From assembly GCA_039105265.1 (NCBI GenBank), contig JAPFFF010000001.1, positions 2,604,001 through 2,668,000 of the forward strand: a stretch of 64,000 nucleotides of DNA, read 5' to 3'. This stretch comes from Tritrichomonas musculus. Taxonomy: Eukaryota; Parabasalia; Tritrichomonadida; Tritrichomonadidae. Shown in pieces: positions 52,171 to 63,954 of the stretch. Made by a program: the position numbers and the translations under genes. The notes under the pieces were generated by a model. That model worked only from the letters and a program-made list of their open reading frames with translations, ran no database searches and was not told the DNA's origin. The first letter of the stretch is position 1, and each line of letters opens with the position of its first letter.

Positions 52171-53727
52171 ATGAATGATTTTAACAATAAAAATTTTAAT
52201 GAAGAAGAATCTTCATTTGAGGAAGAAGAAGAATCTTTCGAAGAAGAAGAAGAAGAATTTTCAGTCGATGATGATTACAACTCAATAAATAATAATAACA
52301 TTTGGATATCCAATGATATGCAAGATAAAATTTTAAATACAGTGGGAATTAACGATATTAAAAACGAATCATTCAAAAATTTGAATTATTTATTTCCTTC
52401 TCAAGATTCACAGCCAAAATTAAGTAAATTTGAGTCGATAGTATCCCAAATACTTCATGAATATGCTTTTAGCGATTTTTACTTTAATTCAGAAGATAAA
52501 TATAACGAAAATTTAAATCAATCTCCAACATTAGACGTACAAAGTTATTCTGACCCTAATTACCAAATTTTTTATCACGATATTTGTGTACCATATACTT
52601 TTTGCAATTATACTTATGTTCCTCATTTCACAGATCAATATATTTATAATGATCCTCAATATCAACTTAATCAATTAATTTATGACCATGATTTTAACGA
52701 TGCCTTTTACAGCAGTCTAATGAGCATGCCAAATTTCATCCCGCAATTTCTGAGAGTAATCAAAAAGAAGAAAACTACAGAAAAAACAACTCCAACAGCA
52801 GAAACCATTAAATTGACCAAAACCGCCGCCGATAAAGGTGAAATTGAATGCATGGTCAAATATGGTAAAATGCTTTCAGAGGGCGATGGGATTTCTGTTG
52901 ATTTGAGAGAAAGCGCCCGATATTTTAAAATGGCCGCCGATAGAGGCAACAATGAAGCACTTTTTCAATACGGCAGATCACTTCACCTTGGTTTAGGAGT
53001 ACCAATTGACAACGAATCTTCGGCTGAATATCTGAAGAAAGCGATTGAAGGAGGACACGTTGGCGCCATGAACAGCTACGGCGTTCTTCTGCAGAAAGGC
53101 GAAGGTGTTTCAATGGACGAGAAGGAGGCCGTTCGATATTTCATCAGAGCGACGATAAGAGAAGATTTGAATGCGATGGTGAATTATGCGAACTGCCTTC
53201 GTGATGGCTGCGGAGTTGAAATTGACAAAGAAAAAGCAGTCAAGTTTTTCAAGACCGCAATTGAAGAAGGAAACGATCATGCAATGCACAACTACGCAAT
53301 CATGCTTCGCGACGGCGATGGAATCAAAATGGACAAGAGAAAGGCGGTTACTTATTTCAAAAGGGCTATTGAAATGGGTAATTCTGGTGCAATGGTCAAT
53401 TACGCAAATATGCTGCGTGAAGGTTCGTGTGTGAAATGTGATGTGAAAAAGGCAGCCGAACTTTTTAAGAGGGCTGCCGATAGAGGACATCCTGCTGCAT
53501 TCAACAACTACGCAATGATGCTGAAATTGGGCGTCGGAGTTCAGACTGATAAAGAGGAAGCCGTTAAGTATTTCTTAATGGGAATTGAAAAGAACGATAT
53601 GTATTCAATGTACAATTACGCCTTGATGCTGAAAAATGGAGAAGGCCTGCCTGCAGATTTTGAAGAGGCAAAGAAATACTTCAAAATGGAAGCAGACATG
53701 GGACTTTCTAGTGCGCATCAGCAATAG
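52171..53727 (+). CDS. Sel1-repeat protein with acidic N-terminus (518 aa)
   Basis: Intact. The N-terminal 40 residues are Glu-rich (SSFEEEEESFEEEEEEF). A Tyr/Asn-rich region to about residue 200 is not recognised. Then some eight Sel1 repeats follow (AADKGEIECMVKYGKMLSEG, AVKFFKTAIEEGNDHAMHNY, AVKYFLMGIEKNDMYSMYNY) up to the C-terminus. Sel1 repeats are alpha-helical scaffolds. Unlike the gene at 1-3814, there is no kinase domain in front. G+C rises sharply in the repeat part. Cytoplasmic location is inferred from the lack of signal or membrane segments. Confidence 0.85.
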   Translation: MNDFNNKNFNEEESSFEEEEESFEEEEEEFSVDDDYNSINNNNIWISNDMQDKILNTVGINDIKNESFKNLNYLFPSQDSQPKLSKFESIVSQILHEYAFSDFYFNSEDKYNENLNQSPTLDVQSYSDPNYQIFYHDICVPYTFCNYTYVPHFTDQYIYNDPQYQLNQLIYDHDFNDAFYSSLMSMPNFIPQFLRVIKKKKTTEKTTPTAETIKLTKTAADKGEIECMVKYGKMLSEGDGISVDLRESARYFKMAADRGNNEALFQYGRSLHLGLGVPIDNESSAEYLKKAIEGGHVGAMNSYGVLLQKGEGVSMDEKEAVRYFIRATIREDLNAMVNYANCLRDGCGVEIDKEKAVKFFKTAIEEGNDHAMHNYAIMLRDGDGIKMDKRKAVTYFKRAIEMGNSGAMVNYANMLREGSCVKCDVKKAAELFKRAADRGHPAAFNNYAMMLKLGVGVQTDKEEAVKYFLMGIEKNDMYSMYNYALMLKNGEGLPADFEEAKKYFKMEADMGLSSAHQQ

Positions 53728-53979
53728 AAAAGCTTGTTAAAATAAATATGTTTTTTTTTTATATATAGTCAATACTTATTACTATTTTTGTGTATCAAAA
53801 TAAATCAACATTTTTCTAAAGCATTAAATTCATTTGTTTTATATTTTATTGAATAAATTATGCCTGTAGAAAATTGTCGAGAAAAGTTTTCATCCTGATT
53901 GGAATGATGAATTTCATTTCTCAACTGAAGACAAGAGTGAGATAAATTTTATTATTACTGTGATATAGATAATAATATA

Positions 53980-54005
53980 AGGTGGCCGATAAGTTCGTGA
54001 ATTTT
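53980..54005 (+). mobile_element. Single mariner-like terminus (solo end)
   Basis: AGGTGGCCGATAAGTTCGTG after a TA is closely similar to the terminus of the element at 18894 (GGTGxCCGATAAGTT shared). No inverted partner is visible downstream, so only one end of the insertion survives. An open frame 110 bp inside (54116-54313) may be leftover element sequence but matches nothing I recognise. Confidence 0.5.
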
Positions 54006-54338
54006 TCATAACTCAATGAATATCAAAGATAACAAAATAATATTAATGTTATAAAAACTACATGATTTGAATCAATGTATAAATAAAATAAAATAAATAT
54101 TATATTGACTACATCATGAATAATGCTAATTTAAAAAAAATGGAAATTCCAGTAGCTTCTTTCACTGAGTTAACTGTCAAGTGGTACGATTTACAACCAA
54201 TTGTAAATAAAAAAAAGGGAATGAAAATTCATATTCTTGTAAAATGTGCACATCTAATAATAAAGCAACTGTTACTACAAATACAGCAACTTATACTACA
54301 ACTTTTAAAATGAAATATAACTATTGCTTTAATATGTT

Positions 54339-54524
54339 GGCTTTAGTCTTGTCAATTTCAAAAATAAGAGAAAACCATTAATTGTATTTGAGTATGCTTT
54401 TAATGGTTCGTTAAATATGATATTAAATTCAACAAGAAGTGAATATGAAAGAAAAGGTAATCAGTTATCAGATATATCAATTAAAGAGGAGATGAAAAAC
54501 GAATTTGCTGAAGGGTTTGGATAA
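54339..54524 (+). pseudogene. Kinase hinge-region relic
   Basis: The frame reads GFSLVNFKNKRKPLIVFEYA, FNGSLNMILNSTRSEYERKG and stops at 54522-54524. It matches the part of TKL kinases between the N-lobe and the catalytic loop (compare IGYSPIDFHGDQRPVIVTEF in the first gene). Nothing of the remaining domain is visible. About 60 codons. Confidence 0.5.
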
Positions 54525-54780
54525 ATATTTTGCCACAGCATTTTATACTTATTTATGAATATAAATATACACTTTTATGAAGATTTAGTCCTTCAATTTT
54601 GAGAAAATAGGTTGGCAATATATGATGTGATATCATGACCGTTTGAAGATACTTGAATATTATTAAAAAATTAATAATAATATTAATATAACTAGATGAA
54701 ATAATATTTCAAAATAGTTTAATTTTAAAGATTCTTTGAAATATTGCCAAAACAATTTTTTTGGTAATATTTTTCTTATA

Positions 54781-57168
54781 GTCCTAGCACGAGAAAATTT
54801 TCATTTTTACACGAGAAAAAAAAATTTTTTTGATAATTATGATTAACTTTTTCAGAAGGGAAAAAATTTTGTTTGGAAAAAAATTTGATTTTTCAATAAA
54901 AATTTTTTACCCGAGGATAAAATTTCAAAATTTTAATAAAAAAAATTTTATTCCGAAAACGGTTTTTAATGAAGAAAAAATAATGCACAAATAACGAAAA
55001 AATTGTATGTCAAAAAAACTAGAAATTTCATCAAAAAAATCAAAACAAAAAAACTTATTCTAATAATATAATGACTAAAGAAAAATGTTCTGAGCAAATT
55101 TTTTATAATTAAAGATATTAGTTAATCATACAAAATCTTTTTATGGATTTAAAAAAAGGTATAACATTATGTTTCCGACTTTTAATAATAGAGATTTGGA
55201 TATAAAATTGAAGAATTTTTTAATATAAATGATGATGGAGTATTTATTAATGTAATTGATGATGGAGTATTTGTTAATGTAATTGATGATTAAATGTTTA
55301 TTAATGTATTTGATAATTGAGTATTTATTAATGTATTTGATGATTCAGAATTTATTAATATAATTGATGATTGAGTTTTCATTAATGTATTTTATAATAA
55401 AACAGTTTTTGATATACTAGAAACTTGTTAAATTACTTTATATATAAATTATAATCCTGTTGAATTTAAGGAAAATGTTGATTTTATAGGAAAATCTGAC
55501 AGAAACCGTTTATTTTTTTAAAGACATTTTTAATCATTTTGAACTCAGTATAAAAAATATAAATAAATTTAATACATAAAAATATTATAAATTCCATTAT
55601 TAATATAATTATAAAAACAAAATCAACTTTTAACTAATTTTCAAGAGAATAATAAGATGATTATCGATTTTAATAATTTTAATATTTTGTGTTAAGAACC
55701 AGACAATCTAATTGTAATATGAAAAACAATGGTTTTAAGAGCTGATTTTCATATTAAAATCTTTACAAATCAAATTCTTTACCTTTTTATATTTTGTACG
55801 TTTAATATTTTTTTTATTTATAAAGCACCAACAAGATCAATTCCAAATTCTAAATTATTTAATACTCAAATTATTATAAACCAAATCAAATACAACCAGA
55901 TTCTATATCATGTATGTAGCAGTAAGAGATAAGAATTTCAAGATAAGAGTGATTATCAGATTATTAAGAAGTTTCAAAAATCAATTAAAGCTCTTGCTAG
56001 AATATCCTATCAATGCTTTTAAAGATGATAGAATATGACATAGACATTTTTTACAAATCAGTTTTGAATCAAAGTAATTCCATTCTTAGAAGTAATGCTT
56101 ACAAATAATCGAAAATTCTGAAGTTTTAAAATAAATTTTCAATTGTTATCTGGTCTGAAATCTATCAAAATATTATATCAAAAGAATCATTAAATTCATT
56201 CAAAAGAAAAGCATTTGAAATAGATAATGCCAATGTATACATGTATATAAGCATTCTTTTTAAAAGAACAAGATTCCAATAATCAATCAAAACAATTCAA
56301 TAAAAGAGCTCAAAATCATTGGCATTATCTCTTTTTCAATGCATATATTTCACACCAAGTATTTAAATTTGATATTTGAAAAAAGAAATTTAGAAATGGT
56401 TTATATTAAAAAATGAATATTCATAAATAAATCATCGAAATATTTTTGCATTCGTATTTGAAAAAATTTGATTGAGTTTTTTATGGAAAAAAAAAGAGAA
56501 AATAAAGGCTTGAACCTATTTGGTAAAAAAAAAATCGCCCTAAAATCCATTTTATACCAAGAAACTAATTGTATTGGTTGGCTTTTAACACAAAATATTA
56601 AAATTAATCAAATCGATATTATCATATTTATTCTCTTGAAAATTAGTTAAAAATTTATGGGTGTCATATTATATATTCATTTCATAATATATATATATAT
56701 TACTTTTTTATGAATTCTACATATATATATGAATATATTATATTAATTCTGATTATTTAAATTTAATGGAAAAACATTTATTACTCATGAGTAAAAGCTC
56801 ATTTTCGCTTGTAAAATCAAAAATTTATTATAAATGAAATTTGATGTAAAAATGCTTTTTTTTTTGGCAAAAATGATGAGATTAAAAAATCAAATACTTC
56901 CTGTTTTTGTTTTTTTGACTTTTTTTTAAATATTTGTGCCTGAACTTTCATTTTTTTCTCTAAAACCGCTTTCGCCTCACACTTTAGTTAATTCGTAGCA
57001 TCAAAAACCGTTTTCGTGAAAAATTTTTTTTCATAAAATTTTGATTTTTTTTTCTGCGCGATAAAATTTTTTCATGAATTTTTCAATATTTTTATTGAAA
57101 ATTTGAATGGAAATAAAGAATTTTTATTTTTTTCTCGTGTAAAAATGAAAATTTTCTCGTGCTAGGAC
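54781..57168. mobile_element. TA-flanked inverted-repeat element, about 2.4 kb
   Basis: The ends GTCCTAGCACGAGAAAATTT are inverted copies over about 42 bp without a mismatch in the outer part. TA sits at 54779-54780 and 57169-57170. The interior holds stretches reminiscent of decayed coding sequence (55200-56000) and a tandem repeat at 55229-55385, but no recognisable transposase. The region 57171-58829 beyond it is featureless AT-rich DNA. Confidence 0.8.
55229..55385 (+). repeat. 36-bp tandem repeat, coding-like
   Basis: About four to five imperfect units around GGAGTATTTATTAATGTAAT. One frame reads DDGVFINVI repeatedly, with stops in later units. It lies inside the 54781-57168 element and may be what is left of an Asp/Asn-rich repeat protein. 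Confidence 0.5.
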
Positions 57169-58829
57169 TATAAATATCTTTTTATAATTTTCATTCGGTA
57201 TTGAGTTACATAAATATTTAATCATGTAATAAATATTAAATCCATAAATATGCTTTTTAAAAAAGAATATTATATAGAATATCATAAAAAAATCAGTTAT
57301 TTATAAAGCTATATATTAAACGATCATATTCTATTCATATTTTCAATATATCAGAATATTTGAATTTAATATTATTCAAATTATCTAAAAAATTAAATAG
57401 GCAATAAGTTCTTCAAAAAAGAATATTTTTGATTCGTTTCGATTTATTCAATAATTATTTTTGAATAATTTGATGTTGTAAACATAGATTTCGAATATCA
57501 AAAGCTTAATGCTATCATATTTTTATTTGATACATTGTATTAAAGATTACATAAAAAAGAGAAAACCATATAATAAAATATTGTAAAATAAATTAAGTGT
57601 AGCAAAAAGTTTAGCTGTTCAAAATAAAAAGCAGGCAAATAATTATTCATTTCATATATCTCAATCAATAAATGTAGAATGAATAAAAATTTAATATTAT
57701 TTTAATTATACCACTTATTAAAATGATAGATATTCATATAAAAAACTTCTATAATAAATCTTTAGAGAATTTTTGAGGAAAACTTTAGTTTTAAAAAACT
57801 TTTTCAGAGATACAGAATATTTTAAAATGTAAATTTTCCAAAATTACAGGAGAAATTTTTAAATTAAAACATGAATTTATAAATTATAATAGATATAAAA
57901 TTAATATAATATATTAATGATTCAATTCTTTCTGCAAAAAATTTAATATGATCCAAAATATGATCAAAATGTACGTTTATTTTATATTTAACGTATTTTT
58001 CAAATTAAACACAAATATCTTGGAAAATTTTAAAATCTATTGATATAATTATAATTTATATAACAAAAAAATTATTAAAACATACATATTTATCAAAAAA
58101 GTAAGATTTACTATTTGCAATGAATTGGAAAATCAATTTAATTTAATATTCAAACGCTTAAACAAAATGGCTTTTAGTTTCGCCAGAAAATATTTTTGCT
58201 ATTTAAAATATATTATTTAACAAATTTATTTTATTTTTTATTTTTACTTAAATACTTAGATAAAAAAAGATTCACATCATTTTTTTGGATCAAAGTGTCA
58301 AAAAAACGAAAATTAGGCAAAATTAAAATGGCTTAAATTTTTTATCTAGAAAAAAAATTCACAAATTCATAATATTTTTATTATGAACATGTTATGTCTT
58401 ATCAATGCTTAAAAAATCTCGATACCGGGTGATCTGTAAATTTTTTTTTGCGTTTGAAGTTTTGTGAAAAAATAGGAGTTTTTCGTTTTCATATGATCAA
58501 CATTGATTTATTAGTTTCCGATCAATGATCTAAAAACAACTTAGGATATTAATGCTTATTTTCTATTTCTTTTAAATCAGTCACTACCAGATCACGAAAA
58601 TGAGTATCTAAAAAAATGAATTTGTCACCTCATTTTTTCGAAAGGTAGGCTAGTTATAACAAATTTAAGAGAATATATTAGTTAGTGCATTAATTATCTA
58701 TCGAATGGCATATATATTGTTTGCCATAATTGCATATTTATAAAATGCATCTCCTCTTCAATTAACAGCTTCATCCGATGATGATGTTTTTGAAGAATAA
58801 GAAAACATATTTCAATATATAGCCCAAAA

Positions 58830-60172
58830 TTGATTATTATATACGGCAATGCAGTTGGAATGCCATATTTGCACTCACACAACATACTCCATCGTAATTT
58901 GAATCCGTCAAGCGTTTTTCTTGATGATTCACTCTTCCTAAAAATATCAGGATTTGACATATCGAAAGAGTTGATTCAAAGTTCGCCTTATGATGAGCCT
59001 AGAAAAGACGGGAAATTCAAAGGTGAAAAGAAATACCTGGCTCCAGAAGTTTTATCAAATTTAGAATACGGGAAGCCCAGCAATGTTTACGCATTCTCAC
59101 TTGTTGCCTATGAAATCATGACTGAAAATACTGCTTACAGATATATTAGAAAAAAAAATGAAATTATGGAAAATATCTTACAAGAAGGAAGCCATCCAAC
59201 ATTTGACTGCAAAATTCATCTCTGCTATCAGAATCTTATTGAAAGGTGCTGGTCTCAAGATCCAAAAGAAAGACCAACATTTGATGGCATCCATCTAATC
59301 ATTTTTCAGATATGCGTAAAACTGAAGGAAATGATCTTATAGTCGATGATAAATATTATTTAAATTCTGATGATTACGAGATTTTAGGTGATATAGTAAA
59401 AGGAACTCTTTATTATGTTAAAAAAGATAAGGATAATAGAAGCCAGATTTTATATGCTAAGAAGCAAACAAAAAATGTAGTTAAATCTTTCTACCAAAAT
59501 GAAATTACTAATTTATCAAAAGAATTGAATATTTAATTGCAGATAGATCATCCTTATATACTTAAGTTTATAGGATTTTATTTATATGTGGAGAGTTTTT
59601 TACATGATGATTATATTGAATATATAGTCGAATTTTCTTCAAATAGTCCATTAGGAATACTTCTTAAATCAGAAAGAATGAGAGAAAATGAATCAAAAAG
59701 CAATCTAGATTCTCATCTTGTTAATAACAAAGAAGATAATGATGAGTTAAAAGAAGGGGAAAATGTTGAAGAAGAAGAAGAAGAAGAATGGATTAGTGAT
59801 GATAAAGAAGAATATGATGATAATAATTATGATGATTATTATGATGATTTTAGTAATGTGCTGAGTTTAAATAGTACACAAAAAATAATAATAATTTATG
59901 GAATTGCAGCTGGAATGTCTTATTTACATTCTCATAATATTCTGCATCGTGATATAATGCCCAATAATATATATTTGAATGATTCTCTCTTTCCAAAAAT
60001 CTCTCGTTTCAACATAGCAAAAGATATCAAAAATGATTTAATTGATCCAAATGATACAATTAAAGAAAAACCAGCATGCATTGCACCAGGAATTTATTTG
60101 AAAAAAGGATATAGTAAATCAAGTGATGCTTATTCTTTTTCATTAATTGTATGGCATGCTTTCGAATGTTAA
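58830..60172 (+). pseudogene. Tandem TKL-like kinase/pseudokinase gene relic
   Basis: The first unit lacks its N-lobe and begins at the helix before the catalytic loop (GMPYLHSHNILHRNLNPSSV). HRD is changed to HRN, DFG is replaced by SGF, and APEVLSNLEYGKPS and ERCWSQDPKERPTF follow. A frame change occurs near 59290. The second unit has an N-lobe (YEILGDIVKGTLYYVKKDKD) and a TAA at 59534-59536 inside ELNI-LQIDHPYILKFIGF, where relatives have Leu. An acidic insert (EEEEEEWISDDKEE) follows, then HRDIMPNN, SRFNIAKDI in place of DFG, and APGIYLKKGYSKSSDAYSF. It ends abruptly at 60172. Missing HRD/DFG residues point to a pseudokinase family even before decay. The layout is shared with 40611-41953. 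Confidence 0.75.
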
Positions 60173-60225
60173 TTTCTGCCCATTTATCTGAAATATCATT
60201 TAAGAAAAAAATTTTTTGATACCTA

Positions 60226-60596
60226 GGCTTTTGGGTCCAAACGAGTTTGTATTCAAAAAATATCCAAATTTACATTGAATTTTATTTTTTATTTCAAATG
60301 TTGATCTTCTTGGTCAAAATCATTCTTAGTGAATTTGAAAAGTTTATAATTCATATTTGAGAGGTTTTTTAAAAATTAAGAATAGTAGGTGTTTAAGACA
60401 TTTATTATTGCTTTTTTTCTGATATTAATGAGTTTATTAAAGTAAAAATAAAGTATCCAATAAAATACTATTTGGATACTTCAACACAAATCTTTGAATA
60501 AAATACTAAATAAAAAAGCAGTTTTATGTTCACAAAAAGTGACAGCTTTTTACAAAAAGTCGAAAATGGACACTCAGTTCACTGGATACAAAAGCC
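60226..60596. mobile_element. Small TA-flanked inverted-repeat element (371 bp)
   Basis: GGCTTTTGGGTCCA at the left and its counterpart GGCTTTTGTATCCA (reverse complement) at the right, with TA outside both. The terminal repeats are only about 14 bp with two mismatches. No coding content. The rest of 60173-61126 shows nothing further. Confidence 0.45.
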
Positions 60597-61126
60597 TAGA
60601 TTGATACATTGTTATAAATAAAAATTTCAAGAATTGTATAGCCAATTTTTTCTTTGTAATTGCTTTCCAGCTTTTTCAAAGATTGAATTGATGTATCAAA
60701 AAGTTAAATCTTAGTGAAAAGATTGGCCTTGGGTTAATTTTATTTTCTTTATTTATTCAATTATTTTTTTACTAATATCGTACAAAAAAATAAACAGAAA
60801 GAGGAACTAAGATAAAAACAAATATTAATATTAAATATATAAAATATTAATAAATATTGAAATTATTTTTTTTTATTTTTATTATTCAATTTTTATGTTT
60901 TATCATTATCGAATATTCTGAATATTTGCAAAATTGAATAAATTGGGCAGAAATAATAATCAAGTTGAATTCAAAATGCTTGAGATAGCATTCAATTTTT
61001 TTCAATGTTTCTCTGAAAATCTTGAATTCTACTTGGGACTTATTGACCTTAAAAATGAGTAATTTTGACCTTTACGTATAGAAAAAGTTTGTGATATCAC
61101 TTTACATTTTGTGGCCAAAACATCTT

Positions 61127-62707
61127 ATGAGCCAATCAATCATATTTTACCTAAATCAAAGAACATTTGAATTACCATATGACCTTAGCTTAATTTTCAA
61201 GATCACAAATAAAGCAATTCAAAATGAAATAGGTTTTAGGCATGAGTATTATGTTAACTCAAAAGTTCAAAATGAAACATTCCAAAGTTTTATAAATTAT
61301 TGGATTGATGAAAAAAATGTTCCTGAAATTAATTTCGATAATTTTTGGGATTTTTATATGTTAAATAATGAGTTTGGAATTATGGAGTCAATTATTAAAA
61401 AAGAGTGTTATTTGGACTTTGCTAAGCTTTCAATTTTAATCAATACTGATAATACTGAAAAAACTGATAAGAATCCAATCGAATCTTATATTTCAAGCCA
61501 CTTATCTCATTATATCAAAAATTATAAAAAAGAACTGCAAGAAGTTCCAATTCAAAATCTTAACAATATTTTCAATAATTACAAAAATGATTTACAAAAT
61601 CATGATGACGCATTTTCTTTCATTATTGACCTAGTTAAACAAAAAAATAATGATGAATATTATATTTTAATTAATAGTCTTGAAATGAACAAAATAAAAA
61701 ATCCAGAAAATATTAAAAACATACTTTCCAATTATAAAGAATTTTTAGGATTTTGTCCCCAGAATTTAAATTCAATTTTTGATAGACAACAAGAAGAAAT
61801 TCAAGATTTGAAACAACAATTATCAAATAAAGATATTTTAAATAAAGAAAATGAAGAAAAAATTAAGAATTTAGAAACAATAATTAAAGACAATGAAGAA
61901 CAATTAAAAAACAAAGATCAAATAATTATTAAAAATGAAGAAAAAATTAAGAATTTAGAAACAAAAATTAAAGAAGAAGAAGAACAATTAAAAAACAAAG
62001 ATCAAATAATTATTAAAAATGAAGAAAAAATTAAAAATTTAGAAACAAAAATTAAAGATGATGAAGAAAAATTAAAAAACAAAGATCAAAAAATAACTAA
62101 AAATGAAGAAGACATAAAAAGTCTAAAAACCCAAATTGAAACAAAAAATAAAGATATAAAGGAGTTTTTAATTCATAAGGTAGATGATTTGAAAAACACT
62201 GCAGATAATTTTTCTTTTAAAACAGAACTCACTAGTACAAAAATTGAAGAAACAAGTTTATACTTTGATAAAGATGATATCGTTAGTATAAGCAGCTCTA
62301 TAGGAAAAGATGGCTCGTGTAAATATGAACATAAAGTGAATGGAGAGGAAATAATTTGTATATGTAAAAATTCATATTTGAACCAGTTTGAACAAATCAA
62401 GCAAATAATGGCAATATTACAGCGTTGTAACGATATCGTTAAAAACAATGTATTGCCATTAATTCCTCACGATAAAGCTGATGATTCTTTTATTGAAAAT
62501 ATAAAAGAGATATTTGATGGAAATCTATCAATCAAAAATATAGTTGAACAAAATCATGAAAAAAATGTAAAATTATTCTTATTATTCGATTATTTAGAAA
62601 TGACATTAATGTCATCTACATTAAAGTTTTTCAAGGAAGAAACAGTGAATTTAATAAATAGCACAGCAAAGGATTTGGATGATTTTATAATGGCCAATCA
62701 GTTTTAA
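61127..62707 (+). CDS. BTB-like N-terminus with long coiled coil (526 aa)
   Basis: The first in-frame ATG is at 61127 (MSQSIIFYLNQRTFELPYDL). Residues about 10-130 have the BTB-like pattern (FELPYDLSLIF, NSKVQNETFQSFINYW, NFDNFWDFYMLNNEFG). Residues about 215-360 form a coiled coil with near-perfect 28-residue repeats (KNEEKIKNLETKIKEEEEQL, KNKDQIIIK). The C-terminal 150 residues (LYFDKDDIVSISSSIG, IKQIMAILQRCNDIVKNN) are not recognised. It is probably a cytoplasmic structural or adaptor protein; partners unknown. The 84-bp DNA repeats (61860-62110) suggest recent expansion. Confidence 0.75.
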   Translation: MSQSIIFYLNQRTFELPYDLSLIFKITNKAIQNEIGFRHEYYVNSKVQNETFQSFINYWIDEKNVPEINFDNFWDFYMLNNEFGIMESIIKKECYLDFAKLSILINTDNTEKTDKNPIESYISSHLSHYIKNYKKELQEVPIQNLNNIFNNYKNDLQNHDDAFSFIIDLVKQKNNDEYYILINSLEMNKIKNPENIKNILSNYKEFLGFCPQNLNSIFDRQQEEIQDLKQQLSNKDILNKENEEKIKNLETIIKDNEEQLKNKDQIIIKNEEKIKNLETKIKEEEEQLKNKDQIIIKNEEKIKNLETKIKDDEEKLKNKDQKITKNEEDIKSLKTQIETKNKDIKEFLIHKVDDLKNTADNFSFKTELTSTKIEETSLYFDKDDIVSISSSIGKDGSCKYEHKVNGEEIICICKNSYLNQFEQIKQIMAILQRCNDIVKNNVLPLIPHDKADDSFIENIKEIFDGNLSIKNIVEQNHEKNVKLFLLFDYLEMTLMSSTLKFFKEETVNLINSTAKDLDDFIMANQF

Positions 62708-62933
62708 AGATGAGGGAAAAACTATGTCCACAAAGACTAAAATCCAAACTTTGCCATTTTTTATCTTCTAAAAAAAATTATCAAAGAAACTTTTTTTGCC
62801 TCTTTATTTTTAATATTTTTTTTTTTGGAAAAAACTAAATCAGATGTAGATATGGGACAGGTTAGAGTAACCAAAAAGTGCCTAAAGGCCAAATAAGAAT
62901 TCAAAAAAATTACCAAAAACATAGGTTGCAGGG

Positions 62934-63029
62934 ATGGCCAACGTGGACGTTGAGTCCGTTAAGGTAAACGAAATGAACGACCATCAACGAAGCTTTCAAC
63001 GTTCAGATAACATTGAAAAAACGAACTAG
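62934..63029 (+). other. Short G+C-rich open stretch of 31 codons
   Basis: The frame from ATG 62934 (MANVDVESVKVNEMNDHQRS) to the TAG at 63027-63029 stands out by base composition from the AT-rich surroundings. It is too short to assign. It may be a scrap of a host or mobile gene. The other sequence between 62708 and 63205 shows nothing. Confidence 0.25.
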
Positions 63030-63213
63030 TTAACATTATATCATGAAAAAGTTTTTTATACAATTTCAAAATTTTAGCATTTTGATATATTTTTTCCACC
63101 ATTCAATTTTTTTACCATTTCAAAAGCCTGAGCGATGAAGAAACTATATTTTTTACATTATCAACAAAACTTGATCTATTGTTTTTAAAATAAAAAATTG
63201 TAGGGGATACAAC

Positions 63214-63692
63214 TAGACTTGTTATTCTCCGATTCTCGAGATCGATAATTGATTGACTTTTTGATATCGATACATAAATATACACAGATTCACGAGATCG
63301 ATTTCAGAGATCGAGAATTTTTTTTCTCAGCTTTTGATATCAGAATTTTCAATTAAACTTTTTGATAAATATATGATCGTAATTCATTCTCAAATATTTC
63401 ATAAAAAAGAATATATTTTTTGATTTTAATCTTAAAATAAACATCAATACATTCTATTATTTATTTTTAGATATTATAAAATCATAAATAACAATTATAA
63501 AAAAAGATAAATCTGTTTGAGATCTCGAGATCTCGGTAATTGATATCAAGTTTACAATTATTTTTATATCACATTTCATGTCTGATATCTTGATAATCGA
63601 TAATCTCGATATCAGATTTGTAAACTAATAATCGAGTATCAGATGTAAAAAAAGTGACGTTTTTGATATCGATTCTCAAAATAACAAGTCTA
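63214..63692. mobile_element. hAT-like non-autonomous element (479 bp) with 8-bp target duplication
   Basis: TAGACTTGTTATT at the left end and its reverse complement at the right end are bordered by the identical 8-mer GATACAAC (63206-63213 and 63693-63700). An 8-bp duplication of non-simple sequence is strong evidence for hAT-type insertion. The interior is rich in GATATCGA/GAGATC-type palindromic words. No transposase. Confidence 0.75.
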
Positions 63693-63932
63693 GATACAAC
63701 AATAGGATTTTGGCAGAAAATTGAATGAAAAATAAAATATCTAATATCGTTTATATATAAAAAAAAAAAAAAAAATAAATATCGTTTATACTTAATACTA
63801 AATATAAATTATTACTCAGTTTTTTAAAATATCACTTTTGAATTTTCACAAGGTTCGTTCGATTTTTTTGAAACGAAATATCAAACAAAAAAAATTTGTT
63901 AAATTTCACCTTAAGATGGCGGTTTTTTACTT

Positions 63933-63954
63933 TCCATGAATAGCTATTCATGGA
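63933..63954. repeat. Perfect 22-bp palindrome
   Basis: TCCATGAATAG followed by its exact reverse complement, within a longer imperfect stem flanked by T- and A-rich arms. It could be a hairpin, a MITE centre or a binding site. The stretch 63701-64000 shows no gene. Confidence 0.5.
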
